Assembly: GCA_902472225.1 (NCBI GenBank)
Contig: CABRNB010000073.1
Span: forward strand, 1 to 14,670
From: Caccousia sp900752115
Lineage (GTDB): Bacteria > Bacillota > Clostridia > Oscillospirales > Acutalibacteraceae
Reading direction: 5' to 3'
Length of the DNA stretch: 14,670 bases
In this document: piece by piece, positions 6,270 through 12,982 of the stretch
Position numbering within the stretch: the stretch's first letter is position 1
Layout of the letters: every line of letters starts with the position of its first letter
Program-made: the position numbers and the translations under genes
Notes under the pieces: model-generated
The model's database searches: none
The model's input: the letters and a program-made list of their open reading frames with translations, nothing else
Told to the model about the DNA's origin: nothing

Positions 6270-7808
6270 TCAGCGCCCGATTTCCAGAAACAGTCCGGGA
6301 AGCTCTCCAATCAGATCCGCAGGCAGCATCGCCGTCTGCGACAAGCGGGCGGCACAGCGATCTCCGGCTGTTCCATGCAGCCACACCGCGGCGGCCGCGG
6401 CCTCCTCCGGCTTGCAGCCCTGCGCCAGAAGCGCGCCGGTCAGGCCGGCCAGCACATCGCCGGAACCGCCCTTCGCCATACCCGCGTTGCCCGTCTGGTT
6501 GACCCAGGCGTGGCCGGCCGGCGAAGCGACAATGGTCCCCGCGCCCTTCAGGACAAGCACGACATTGTACTCGCGGGCAAAGGAACAGGCGAACTCGAGA
6601 CGATGCAGCTGAATTTCCTTGACACTGCGTCCCGTCAAACGGGCCATTTCGCCGGGATGCGGCGTGAGAACCAGCGGAGCCTGAACTGTTTTCAGAATAT
6701 CTATATTCCGCGCGAGAAGATTTATGCCGTCCGCATCGATCACAATCGGCTTCTCCGCTCCCATCAGACATTGACGAAGCAGCGCGGATGCTTCCCGTCC
6801 CGTGCCGAGGCCACAGCCGAGCACCATTGCATCCGCCTTGGCAAGCGCCTCCGCAAGGGCCGTCTGTGCCTCACCGGTAAGCGCCCCGGAGGGAGCGTAG
6901 TCGAGGAGGGTATAAATGGCTTCCTGCGCCCCGGCGGCAACAATCGGATAAATGGATCGCGGAAGAACGACGTTGACCAGACCGGCTCCTCCGCGGAGAG
7001 CGGCGCGCGCGCACAGCGAGGCTGCCCCCGCCATCCCCTCACTGCCGCACAGGCAGAGCAGACGGCCGTAATCTCCCTTGTTGCTCTCCGGATTCCGCGG
7101 CTTGATCACACGCTGGGCCAGCTCTGTATCCGTCACCTCAAGCGGAGATTCCTGTGCGTTGATCAGCGAGAGATCAATACCAATCGGCACCACAACCACC
7201 TGGCCGCAGCAGCCCTTCGCGGGCTGGAGCAGATGGCCGTTTTTAAGTGTGGAAAACGACACGGTATAATCCGCCATCACGCAAGGCCCTTCCACCGCAC
7301 CGGTATCGCAGTTAACGCCGCTCGGAACGTCAAGAGCCAGCGTGACACCGCGGCTGTTCGTCACAGCGCGGAACACAGGCTCCATAAACTGCGGAGCGCT
7401 GCCATGGAAGCCGACGCCGTATACCGCGTCAAGAATGAAGTCCGCCGACTCGACCATGGAAGGCAAATAGGACGAGGCTTCCTCATAGCGCAGCACCTTC
7501 ACGCCGGTATCGTCGAGCATGCCGTACATATGCCGGGCATTGTCCGTGGAGGGAAGCCCCTCCATCAGAATCACAATGACATGCGCGCCGCACTCCTGAA
7601 GACGGCGGGCAGCCACAAAACCGTCGCCTCCATTGTTGCCCAGTCCGCACAAAACGACGCAGCGCTTTTGTTCCAAATCATATTTCTTGCGCAGAAAACG
7701 CACAGCGGCGCTTCCCGCATTTTCCATCAGGTCGAGCAGCCTTGCCCCCGCCTGAACGGCACATTCCTCCAGATGGCGGGACTGCGCCGCGCCGAGAACC
7801 TTAATCAT
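6270..7808 (-). CDS. nnr: Bifunctional NAD(P)H-hydrate repair enzyme (epimerase/ADP-dependent dehydratase)
   Basis: Nnr repairs hydrated NADH and NADPH: the N-terminal domain interconverts R and S hydrates, and the C-terminal domain dehydrates the S form using ADP or ATP. The 512 residues are the normal fused length. The epimerase half shows LMENAG (27-32) and CGLGNNGGDGF around 54-64, then ALDVPSGVNCDTG. The dehydratase half, of ribokinase-like fold, shows KGDYGRLL, DADGINLL, TPHPGEMARLTG, VLKGAGTIV and GNAGMAKGGSGDVLAG from 440, with the catalytic-type Asp at about 451. ATG 7806-7808 follows AGGAGGAGG. It lies 75 bases after acpS, with a very GC-rich perfect hairpin in the gap, and 23 bases before the lipoprotein gene. 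The acpS-nnr neighbourhood is common in Firmicutes. Confidence 0.96.
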   Translation of the reverse strand: MIKVLGAAQSRHLEECAVQAGARLLDLMENAGSAAVRFLRKKYDLEQKRCVVLCGLGNNGGDGFVAARRLQECGAHVIVILMEGLPSTDNARHMYGMLDDTGVKVLRYEEASSYLPSMVESADFILDAVYGVGFHGSAPQFMEPVFRAVTNSRGVTLALDVPSGVNCDTGAVEGPCVMADYTVSFSTLKNGHLLQPAKGCCGQVVVVPIGIDLSLINAQESPLEVTDTELAQRVIKPRNPESNKGDYGRLLCLCGSEGMAGAASLCARAALRGGAGLVNVVLPRSIYPIVAAGAQEAIYTLLDYAPSGALTGEAQTALAEALAKADAMVLGCGLGTGREASALLRQCLMGAEKPIVIDADGINLLARNIDILKTVQAPLVLTPHPGEMARLTGRSVKEIQLHRLEFACSFAREYNVVLVLKGAGTIVASPAGHAWVNQTGNAGMAKGGSGDVLAGLTGALLAQGCKPEEAAAAAVWLHGTAGDRCAARLSQTAMLPADLIGELPGLFLEIGR

Positions 7809-7847
7809 GGTATTTCCTCCTCCTGCAGCTGCCGCAAAGCGGGGACG

Positions 7848-7884
7848 AAAACCGCCGGCCGCCCAGAAACGGCGGCCGGCGGTT
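7848..7884 (-). terminator. 14-bp perfect GC hairpin between acpS and nnr (weak terminator or processing site)
   Basis: Bases 7850-7863 pair perfectly with 7871-7884 around a seven-base loop; the stem is nearly all G and C. On the minus strand it starts at the last base of the acpS stop codon and is followed by only two or three T residues. This is too short a tail for a strong intrinsic terminator, so it may attenuate, pause or protect the acpS message, with nnr partly expressed by read-through. Confidence 0.55.
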
Positions 7885-8255
7885 CATTTCGCCCTAGGTT
7901 CCGCTGCGACGACAACCGCAGCATATTGTTTGGTATGTGTAACGCTGACGGAAAAATCCCATCCTCTCTCCTCCGCCAGACGCAGCGCGTCGCCGCTCAG
8001 GGAAAGATAGGGACGGCCGGCAGGCTCCCGCAGAAGCTGGACCTCCGTCAGAAGGAATCCCCGCACGCCGGTGCCGAGCGCTTTGGAGAAAGCCTCCTTC
8101 GCGCAGAAGCACGCCGCAGCGCTTTGTGGGGAAAAGCCGCGGGCCGCGAGCTGCTCGAGCTCCTGCGGGCCGAAAACGCGGCGGAGAAAACGAGGATTAT
8201 CGAGAGAACGCCGGATTCGATCGATCTCAAGAAGATCGATGCCGAGAGCTATCAC
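7884..8255 (-). CDS. acpS: Holo-[acyl-carrier-protein] synthase
   Basis: AcpS moves the 4'-phosphopantetheine arm of CoA onto a serine of apo-ACP, activating it for fatty acid synthesis in the cytoplasm. At 123 residues it has normal length. MIALGIDLLEIDRI carries the Mg-binding Asp7. CAKEAFSKALGTGVRGF (51-67) carries Glu54 and the CoA-binding lysines, and SVTHTKQYAAVVV near the end is the last family motif. The start is GTG 8253-8255, which overlaps the stop of the upstream membrane-protein gene (GTGA). I see no ribosome site of its own, so translation is probably coupled to that gene. The upstream promoter is at 8863-8891. A perfect hairpin follows directly after the stop. Confidence 0.95.
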   Translation of the reverse strand: MIALGIDLLEIDRIRRSLDNPRFLRRVFGPQELEQLAARGFSPQSAAACFCAKEAFSKALGTGVRGFLLTEVQLLREPAGRPYLSLSGDALRLAEERGWDFSVSVTHTKQYAAVVVAAEPRAK

Positions 8256-8806
8256 GGCTCGGAAGGCTTACGGCGCAGAGCTCCGGGGCCGAAAACCTCA
8301 AAAGCCAGCTGACGCGGCAGGAAGGGACGAATGGAATCGAGCACACGCTCCTCGGGGTTGAAAACCACGAGGCAAAGGCCGCCGTACTTCGCAGAACGGA
8401 CGGTGATGTACCAGGCTCCCTCGTCGCTGCCGTCCGCCTTGAGGGAAGCAAAGAATTTCTTATCGTAATGCTTCGACTGATGATCCACCGCCTTATACTT
8501 GCCAATCGCCTCGACGTCCTTGCAGTCAAAGGAAATCACGCGCTTACGGCGCTGGCGGTTGATAATGCGGTCGATCGTCAAATCTCCGTTTGTCACACTG
8601 TACTCGAATTCGAGATTACGGGAGGTTACTACCCAGTACATGCCGTAGCCGGCGGCAATAATAACCAGAAAACCAAACATCGGAATGACGAAGAGGCCGA
8701 GAAAACAAATCACAAGAAAAGCAAGCGACAGTCCGACATAAATCAGATAATCCGTTCCGCTGCGCCTGCGCTGAATGATTTGCTCCACAAAAATGTCCTG
8801 ATTCAT
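8252..8806 (-). CDS. Conserved two-TM membrane protein of unknown function, coupled to acpS
   Basis: I do not firmly recognise this 184-residue protein. It resembles short clostridial two-TM proteins collected under DUF names (DUF6106 is a guess). It starts MNQDIFVEQIIQRRRSG, with a short basic N-terminus. Two close membrane segments follow at about 20-39 and 41-60, and then a soluble C-terminal domain rich in beta strands (NLEFEYSVTNGDLTIDRI, then RRKRVISFDCKDVEAIG), which recalls bacterial PH-like domains. ATG 8804-8806 has GGAGG twelve bases upstream; a TTG at 8845 would extend the frame but has no ribosome site. Its stop overlaps the acpS start by four bases, so the two are co-translated. 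A recognisable promoter lies about 55 bases upstream. Function is unknown. Confidence 0.85.
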   Translation of the reverse strand: MNQDIFVEQIIQRRRSGTDYLIYVGLSLAFLVICFLGLFVIPMFGFLVIIAAGYGMYWVVTSRNLEFEYSVTNGDLTIDRIINRQRRKRVISFDCKDVEAIGKYKAVDHQSKHYDKKFFASLKADGSDEGAWYITVRSAKYGGLCLVVFNPEERVLDSIRPFLPRQLAFEVFGPGALRRKPSEP

Positions 8807-8862
8807 AGCTTCCAGAATCCTCCGTGAAATAAAGTGAACGGGCAAAGCGCCGTGATGTGCTT

Positions 8863-8891
8863 ATTGTAGCACATTGCTTTCCACAATACAA
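8863..8891 (-). promoter_or_regulatory. Extended -10 promoter for the membrane protein-acpS-nnr unit
   Basis: On the minus strand TTGTAT (8891-8886) is followed after 17 bases by TACAAT (8868-8863, five of six). TGC directly before the -10 makes it an extended -10. The predicted start near 8856 leaves a leader of about 50 bases before the ATG at 8806. Confidence 0.7.
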
Positions 8892-8978
8892 TTATTTTTT
8901 GATAAATTCACAGTTTGTTCCAGCTCTGTTGCGTATCTGTACAAGGATAACCACAAGAAGCCGCAGCAACATGCACAA

Positions 8979-8992
8979 TTCTGTTCACAGAA
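8979..8992. repeat. 14-bp palindrome downstream of the GNAT gene
   Basis: TTCTGTTCACAGAA is a dyad with six-base arms and a two-base centre, seven bases after the GNAT stop codon. No T-run follows on the minus strand. Nothing else is obvious between 8892 and 8998, and no clear terminator for the purF-like/GNAT transcript is visible. Confidence 0.3.
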
Positions 8993-8998
8993 CACCTC

Positions 8999-9439
8999 TC
9001 AGCAATCCAAACGCAGAACAAAGGCTGTTTTCTCCCCGCTGTCAAACCCAGCCTTTCGGTAGAAACGCAGCGTGCTTTCCTGCCTGGAACCGGTCATCAG
9101 CATCACCTTGTAGCAGCCAGCCGCCGCAGCAAGCTCTCTGGCACGGGCGAGGCACTCTCCGGCAAACCCTTTTCCCCGGGAATCCGTTCGGGTAACTACG
9201 TTTTCAATCAACGCGTACGGCTTTCCTCCGCGTGTCAGATTCGGGATAATCACACAGTCACAGGAGGAAACCAGCTCCCCATCCTTCTCATAAACCAACA
9301 GATGACGGTTTTCATCCCGAAGAATCGCTTCCCAGACTTGACGAAGATGAACGGAATCTTCAGGCACGGACGTCTCGTGCAGACTCAGATACAACTTCAG
9401 AAGAGCCGGAAGATCTTCTCTGCGTGCTTCCCTTACCAT
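8999..9439 (-). CDS. GNAT-family N-acetyltransferase, substrate unknown
   Basis: GNAT enzymes transfer an acetyl group from acetyl-CoA to an amine. The 146-residue protein has the typical opening MVREARREDLPALLKLY, a central strand LIENVVTRTDSRGKGFAGECL holding the acetyl-CoA pyrophosphate-binding motif A (RGKGFAG), and a C-terminal YKVMLMTGSRQESTLRFYRKAGF, as in motif B. Similar sequences are common among uncharacterised GNATs in Firmicutes, and no residue reveals the acceptor. ATG 9437-9439 has GGGGG seven bases upstream. It starts 33 bases after the stop of the purF-like gene and is probably co-transcribed with it, but a shared function is only a guess. Confidence 0.85.
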   Translation of the reverse strand: MVREARREDLPALLKLYLSLHETSVPEDSVHLRQVWEAILRDENRHLLVYEKDGELVSSCDCVIIPNLTRGGKPYALIENVVTRTDSRGKGFAGECLARARELAAAAGCYKVMLMTGSRQESTLRFYRKAGFDSGEKTAFVLRLDC

Positions 9440-9472
9440 CCGTTTCCCCCACGCCTTGTTTTTGTCTTCTTT

Positions 9473-10879
9473 TTACTCTTTTCCGTTCCAGCAGTAGGTG
9501 CACAGCTTGCACGGCTCAATGCCGACGGAATCAATCAGATCGTCAAGGCGCTGGAACTGCAGACTGGTGAAATTCTGGTACTCGCGGATCTTGTCCACCA
9601 TCTTTTTATAGCACGGGCTGTCGGGATCGGTGTAGGGCGCGACGCCCTCGCCGGTAGTGGGACGGCCTTCGAGATCGTTGATCACGCGGCGGCCGAACAG
9701 CTCCATATCAGAATTCGAGCGGGAGAAATTGAGATATTTGCAGCCGTACAGAATCGGCGGGCAGGCCGGTCGGACATGGACGGCTTTCGCGCCGCTGCGG
9801 TACAAAAACTCGGTCGTTTCGCGCAGCTGCGTCCCGCGAACGATGGAGTCGTCAATCAAGAGCAGACTCTTGTTCCGGATGAAAGCTTCAACCGGAATCA
9901 GCTTCATGCGGGCAATGAGATCGCGCTGAGCCTGACGCGGAGGCATGAAGGAACGGGGCCAGGTAGGCGTATACTTGATAAACGGGCGGCCGAACGGGAT
10001 ACCGGAACGGTTGGCGTAACCAATCGCGTGTGCAGTGCCGGAATCCGGAACGCCGGCCACAAGATCACACTCGGCACTGTCACGCTCAGCCAGCTTTGCA
10101 CCGCAGTGATAGCGCATCTCCTCTACATTGACGCCCTCATAGGAAGAAGTCGGATAACCGTAATACACCCACAGGAAGGTGCAGATCTTCATCTGATCCC
10201 GCGGCTTGACAAGGCGCTCGACGCCCTTGGAGGTAACGCGGACAATCTCGCCGGGACCAAGCTCCGCAAAATGGCTGTAGCCCAGATTGACATAGGCGAA
10301 ATTCTCAAACGAAACGCAGTAAGCACCGTCCTTTCTGCCGATGGCAAGCGGCGTCCTGCCCCATCTGTCACGTGAGGCATAGATTCCGTCCTCCGTAAGC
10401 AGCAGCACCGACATGGAGCCGTCGACACGCTCCTGCATATACTGCAGGCCCTCCACGATGGAATCCTTCTGGCTGATCAGCGCAGCCATCAGCTCAGAAG
10501 TGTTGATCCGGCTTCCGCTCATTTCAAGAAAATGGGTGCAGCCGTTCTCGTAAACGGAACGGATCAGCTCCTCGGCATTGTTGACCTTGCCAACCGTCGT
10601 GATGGCAAAGCTGCCGAGATGGGACTGTACGAGGAGAGGCTGCGGGTCGCTGTCGGAAATGCAGCCGATTCCCATATTGCCCTCAAGCTCCTCGACGTCG
10701 CGCTCAAACTTCGTCCGGAAGGGAGAATTCTCGATGTTATGAATCGCGCGGGAGAACCCGTCCGGTCCATACACTGCCATACCTCCGCGCTTGGTCCCCA
10801 GATGGGAATGATAGTCCGTGCCGAAAAAAAGATCCAGCACACAGCTTGTCTCCGATGCTACTCCGAAAATACCGCCCAT
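9473..10879 (-). CDS. PurF-like phosphoribosyltransferase lacking the glutaminase nucleophile
   Basis: The fold and length (468 residues) are those of amidophosphoribosyltransferase, which makes phosphoribosylamine from PRPP and glutamine at the head of purine synthesis. The PRTase half is well kept: GVPDSGTAHAIGYA (276-289) and the PRPP loop LLLIDDSIVRGT (339-350). Likely Fe-S ligands are Cys233, Cys373 or Cys380, and the end motif CKLCTYC (457-463). The glutaminase half is abnormal. The first residues are MGGIFGVAS, so Cys2 is Gly. The usual RGQEGAG is replaced by KRGGMAVYG and the HNGN block by TVGKVNN. It is therefore probably unable to hydrolyse glutamine and may use ammonia or do something else. 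Start ATG 10877-10879 follows GGAGG. I recall similar MGGFFG-type proteins annotated as PurF in gut anaerobes. It has its own promoter and structured leader. Confidence 0.85.
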   Translation of the reverse strand: MGGIFGVASETSCVLDLFFGTDYHSHLGTKRGGMAVYGPDGFSRAIHNIENSPFRTKFERDVEELEGNMGIGCISDSDPQPLLVQSHLGSFAITTVGKVNNAEELIRSVYENGCTHFLEMSGSRINTSELMAALISQKDSIVEGLQYMQERVDGSMSVLLLTEDGIYASRDRWGRTPLAIGRKDGAYCVSFENFAYVNLGYSHFAELGPGEIVRVTSKGVERLVKPRDQMKICTFLWVYYGYPTSSYEGVNVEEMRYHCGAKLAERDSAECDLVAGVPDSGTAHAIGYANRSGIPFGRPFIKYTPTWPRSFMPPRQAQRDLIARMKLIPVEAFIRNKSLLLIDDSIVRGTQLRETTEFLYRSGAKAVHVRPACPPILYGCKYLNFSRSNSDMELFGRRVINDLEGRPTTGEGVAPYTDPDSPCYKKMVDKIREYQNFTSLQFQRLDDLIDSVGIEPCKLCTYCWNGKE

Positions 10880-10904
10880 GCAATTATTACCTCCGTTGTC
10901 TCGC

Positions 10905-10979
10905 GTCCGGCTTTCGCCGGGACTGGGTGAAGTCTTGCGCGGGTCAGCCTGTCCCGCGCCTTCTGCAGCTATAACTGCA
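10905..10979 (-). promoter_or_regulatory. Structured leader of the purF-like gene (three hairpins)
   Basis: Three inverted repeats lie between the promoter and the ribosome site. TGCAG/CTGCA (10964-10968 with 10975-10979) overlaps the expected start. GCGCGGG/CCCGCGC (10937-10943 with 10953-10959) is perfect with a nine-base loop. GTCCGGC with GCCGGGAC (10905-10911 with 10916-10923) has one bulge and, in the RNA, a GAAA tetraloop. None is followed by a T-run. I cannot match the arrangement to a known riboswitch. Confidence 0.4.
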
Positions 10980-10981
10980 TT

Positions 10982-11010
10982 ATTATATCACAATTCACAG
11001 CCTCATTGAC
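10982..11010 (-). promoter_or_regulatory. Extended -10 promoter of the purF-like gene
   Basis: On the minus strand TATAAT (10987-10982) is preceded by TGA, a TG-N extended -10. The hexamer at 17 bases, GTCAAT (11010-11005), is a poor -35. The predicted start near 10975 gives a leader of about 95 bases. On the plus strand the same spot carries a perfect TTGACA (11006-11011) facing nhaC, followed after 16 bases by a weak TGTTAT. Confidence 0.65.
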
Positions 11011-11122
11011 AGGGTATCGGCGCAAAATGTTATCAGAAATTCTGCCCACATTGATTTTGAAATCTGTTGTCTTTGCGCTTTTCGGCACGTTTTTTGATGG
11101 AAAATATGAAAAAACACGATTC

Positions 11123-11170
11123 TCCGGTTGATGTTGCGCGCCGACTTCCGGTTGATGTTGCGCGCCGACT
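11123..11170. repeat. Perfect 24-bp tandem repeat, two copies, upstream of nhaC
   Basis: The unit begins TCCGGTTGATG and ends CGCGCCGACT. It occurs at 11123-11146 and again, without a mismatch or a spacer, at 11147-11170. The second copy ends 16 bases before the TATAAT of the nhaC promoter. The rest of the 10880-11266 gap holds the purF-like promoter and leader on the left and the nhaC promoter on the right; I see nothing definite in 11035-11120. Confidence 0.85.
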
Positions 11171-11171
11171 T

Positions 11172-11192
11172 TTGTATACTACAAGGTATAAT
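11172..11192 (+). promoter_or_regulatory. nhaC promoter -10 with overlapping dyad operator candidate
   Basis: TATAAT at 11187-11192 is a perfect -10 about 75 bases before the nhaC start. There is no convincing -35 at 16-18 bases. Instead the spacer holds TTGTA-TAC-TACAA (11172-11184), a perfect dyad, and directly upstream are the two 24-bp repeats. A missing -35 with adjacent repeats suggests an activator-dependent promoter. Confidence 0.5.
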
Positions 11193-11266
11193 ACCGTGCA
11201 GCTCTGTGGCTGCCGGGGTTCTTCCCGTCCGGGGCGGGGAAAGAAAAAAGAGGGAGAGGTTTGGTT

Positions 11267-12580
11267 ATGAAAAAGGGGAACCCATGGGCACTTCTGCCCA
11301 TCGCCGTCTTTCTGGTCGTATTTATCGGCTGCGGCGTTTTGTTTGAGGACTTTTACGCGATGCCCGCCATTGTCGGCTTCCTGATCGCGCTTGTCGTCGC
11401 TTTCCTGCAAAATCCGAAGCGCAGCTTCGCGGAAAAGCTTTCGAGCGTGACAAAAAATATGGGCGACGAAAACGTCATGATCATGTGTCTCGTCTTTGTC
11501 CTCGCGGGAGCGTTTTCCGGCGCGGTCAAGGCAGCCGGCGGTGTTGACAGCACCGTCAATTTCGGTCTTTCCATTCTGCCGCCTCAGATCGCCGTAGCCG
11601 GTCTCTTTCTCATCGGCTGCTTCATTTCCACCGCCATGGGAACCTCCGTCGGAACGATTGTGGCCCTTGCGCCAATCGCCGTCGGAATCAGTGAAAAGAC
11701 CGGGATCGCGGGGGCACTGTGCATGGGAGCCGTTGTGAGCGGCGCCATGTTCGGTGACAACCTTTCCATGATCTCCGACACAACCATCGCCGCCACGCGC
11801 ACGCAGGGCTGTGAGATGAAGGATAAATTCCGTGAAAACATCCGCATTGTTCTGCCCGCCGCTATCGTTTCTCTGATTCTGTTCCTCGTGGTGGCAAACG
11901 GAGAATACCAGGTCACGGGAGACCTGAGCTATAACATTCTGCAGATTGTCCCCTATCTGGTCGTGCTTGTCGGAGCGCTGGCCGGCATGAACGTCTTCCT
12001 CGTCCTCGTCATCGGCACGGTCCTCTCCGTTGTGATTGGCGTCGCCACGGGAACCATTGCCCCGCAGGATATTTTCACCGTCATTGCCAAGGGACCGGAC
12101 GGAGAGAGCGGCGTGATGAGCATGTATGATATCACCGTGATCTCGATTGTGGTGGCCGGAGTCATCGGTCTGGTAAAGGCAAATGGCGGCATTGATTTTG
12201 TGCTCAACGCCATCAAGCGCCATGTCCACTCCCCCAAGGGGGCGCAGATCGGCATTGCCGCCCTGAGCTCTCTCGTTGATATCTCCACGGCGAACAACAC
12301 CATCGCCATCGTCATGTCCGGCCCCATTGCAAAGGAGATTTCGGACGAGTATCAGATCCCGCCTCGCCGTACAGCTGCTCTTCTGGATATTTTCACTTCC
12401 GTATGGCAGGGCATCATTCCCTACGGCGCGCAGCTTCTCGCAGCGGCAGGTGCTCTCAGCGTCACCCCTATCCATCTGCTGCCCTATCTTTTCTATCCGA
12501 TCCTGATGGGCTTTTCCGCACTTTTCTTTATTCTGTTCGGAAAAGTGTCCGCAGCCCAAAAGAGGACTGCCGGAAACTGA
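11267..12580 (+). CDS. nhaC: Na+/H+ antiporter, NhaC family
   Basis: This is a 437-residue polytopic inner-membrane transporter with roughly eleven hydrophobic segments. NhaC-type proteins exchange Na+ for H+, and some relatives exchange carboxylates such as malate and lactate, so the substrate is not certain. Family hallmarks are the AMGTSVGTIVALAPIAVGI stretch near residue 125 and MFGDNLSMISDTTIAATRTQG near 165. A second-repeat counterpart is SSLVDISTANNTIAIVMSGP near 345. ATG 11267-11269 is preferred over TTG 11261, since GGGAGAGG lies seven bases before it. The gene stands alone, divergent from the purF-like gene. Its promoter region has a tandem repeat and a dyad, which point to specific regulation. 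A hairpin overlaps its end. The next gene, proS, has its own promoter. Confidence 0.9.
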   Translation: MKKGNPWALLPIAVFLVVFIGCGVLFEDFYAMPAIVGFLIALVVAFLQNPKRSFAEKLSSVTKNMGDENVMIMCLVFVLAGAFSGAVKAAGGVDSTVNFGLSILPPQIAVAGLFLIGCFISTAMGTSVGTIVALAPIAVGISEKTGIAGALCMGAVVSGAMFGDNLSMISDTTIAATRTQGCEMKDKFRENIRIVLPAAIVSLILFLVVANGEYQVTGDLSYNILQIVPYLVVLVGALAGMNVFLVLVIGTVLSVVIGVATGTIAPQDIFTVIAKGPDGESGVMSMYDITVISIVVAGVIGLVKANGGIDFVLNAIKRHVHSPKGAQIGIAALSSLVDISTANNTIAIVMSGPIAKEISDEYQIPPRRTAALLDIFTSVWQGIIPYGAQLLAAAGALSVTPIHLLPYLFYPILMGFSALFFILFGKVSAAQKRTAGN

Positions 12581-12605
12581 CAGATATCCTTTCCCCGTTT
12601 CCGGC
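12569..12605 (+). other. Perfect 9-bp inverted repeat over the nhaC 3' end
   Basis: GCCGGAAAC (12569-12577) pairs with GTTTCCGGC (12597-12605) around a 19-base loop that contains the stop codon. No T-run follows, so it is not a standard intrinsic terminator. It may stabilise the 3' end or mark a factor-dependent stop. Confidence 0.45.
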
Positions 12606-12636
12606 TGCACCGGTACGGCGCTATCCCAAAAAGCGC

Positions 12637-12665
12637 TTGACACCAACGAGGTTTTATAGTATAGT
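12637..12665 (+). promoter_or_regulatory. Sigma-A promoter of the proS T-box transcript
   Basis: TTGACA at 12637-12642 is a perfect -35. After exactly 17 bases comes TATAGT (12660-12665), five of six to the -10. The expected start is near 12672, directly ahead of the T-box Stem I. This is the best promoter in the window. Confidence 0.85.
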
Positions 12666-12671
12666 GTTGTA

Positions 12672-12950
12672 AAATTATCGAACACAAAAGCTGAGATAAG
12701 AACCAGTACGCGTTTCGGAAATACAGAGAGAGGGCGGTTGGTGCGAGCCTTTATGGAAGAGGCGCGGAACCCGTCTTTGAGCTGCAGGATGAAATCAAAG
12801 TAAGTCCCGCCGGGCTCTCCCGTTACAGAGATATGGCATTGGAGTTTTTTCCTGTGCCGGAAAGCGCGGAGTTTTTCCGAACTTAGGTGGTACCACGGAC
12901 TTGTTTTCAGTTCGCCCTAAGCCGGCATGCAGCCGGCTTAGGGCGTTTTT
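12672..12950 (+). promoter_or_regulatory. T-box riboswitch leader sensing uncharged tRNA-Pro
   Basis: The leader has the T-box order of elements. Stem I starts near GCTGAGATAAGA (12690s) and includes the conserved GGTTGGTGCGAGCC (12736-12749). The specifier side is GGAACCCGTC around 12766-12775. The T-box AGGTGGTACCACGG is at 12885-12898, and a terminator is at 12913-12950. In the specifier region CCC (12770-12772), a proline codon, is followed by the conserved purine. CCG one base on is a less likely reading, as it is followed by T. Uncharged tRNA-Pro would pair with the codon and the T-box, block the terminator and switch on proS. The match of specifier and gene is strong support. Confidence 0.93.
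12913..12950 (+). terminator. T-box terminator hairpin before proS
   Basis: CGCCCTAAGCCGGC (12913-12926) pairs perfectly over 14 bp with its complement at 12932-12945, with a five-base loop, followed by five T residues (12946-12950). It would be replaced by the antiterminator, formed with the T-box sequence, when uncharged tRNA-Pro binds. Confidence 0.93.
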
Positions 12951-12982
12951 GTGTTCGGAAAGAAATACGGAGGTGTCTTCAG

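Noticed and set aside
6375..8312. A 645-codon open frame on the plus strand
   Set aside because: It lies exactly opposite nnr and acpS, which have clear family motifs. Its translation is rich in Arg, His and Gln and shows no domain, as expected for the antisense of a GC-rich gene.
11106..11270. A short plus-strand frame with an in-frame PVDVARRL repeat
   Set aside because: The repeat is explained by the 24-bp DNA duplication (a multiple of three). There is no good ribosome site, and the frame runs through the nhaC TATAAT, so it would lie mostly upstream of the transcript start.
11033..12685. A 550-codon open frame on the minus strand
   Set aside because: It is the antisense of nhaC; the peptide is an Asp/His/Gly/Arg-rich composition typical of the complement of membrane-protein codons, and it runs through the nhaC promoter and repeats.
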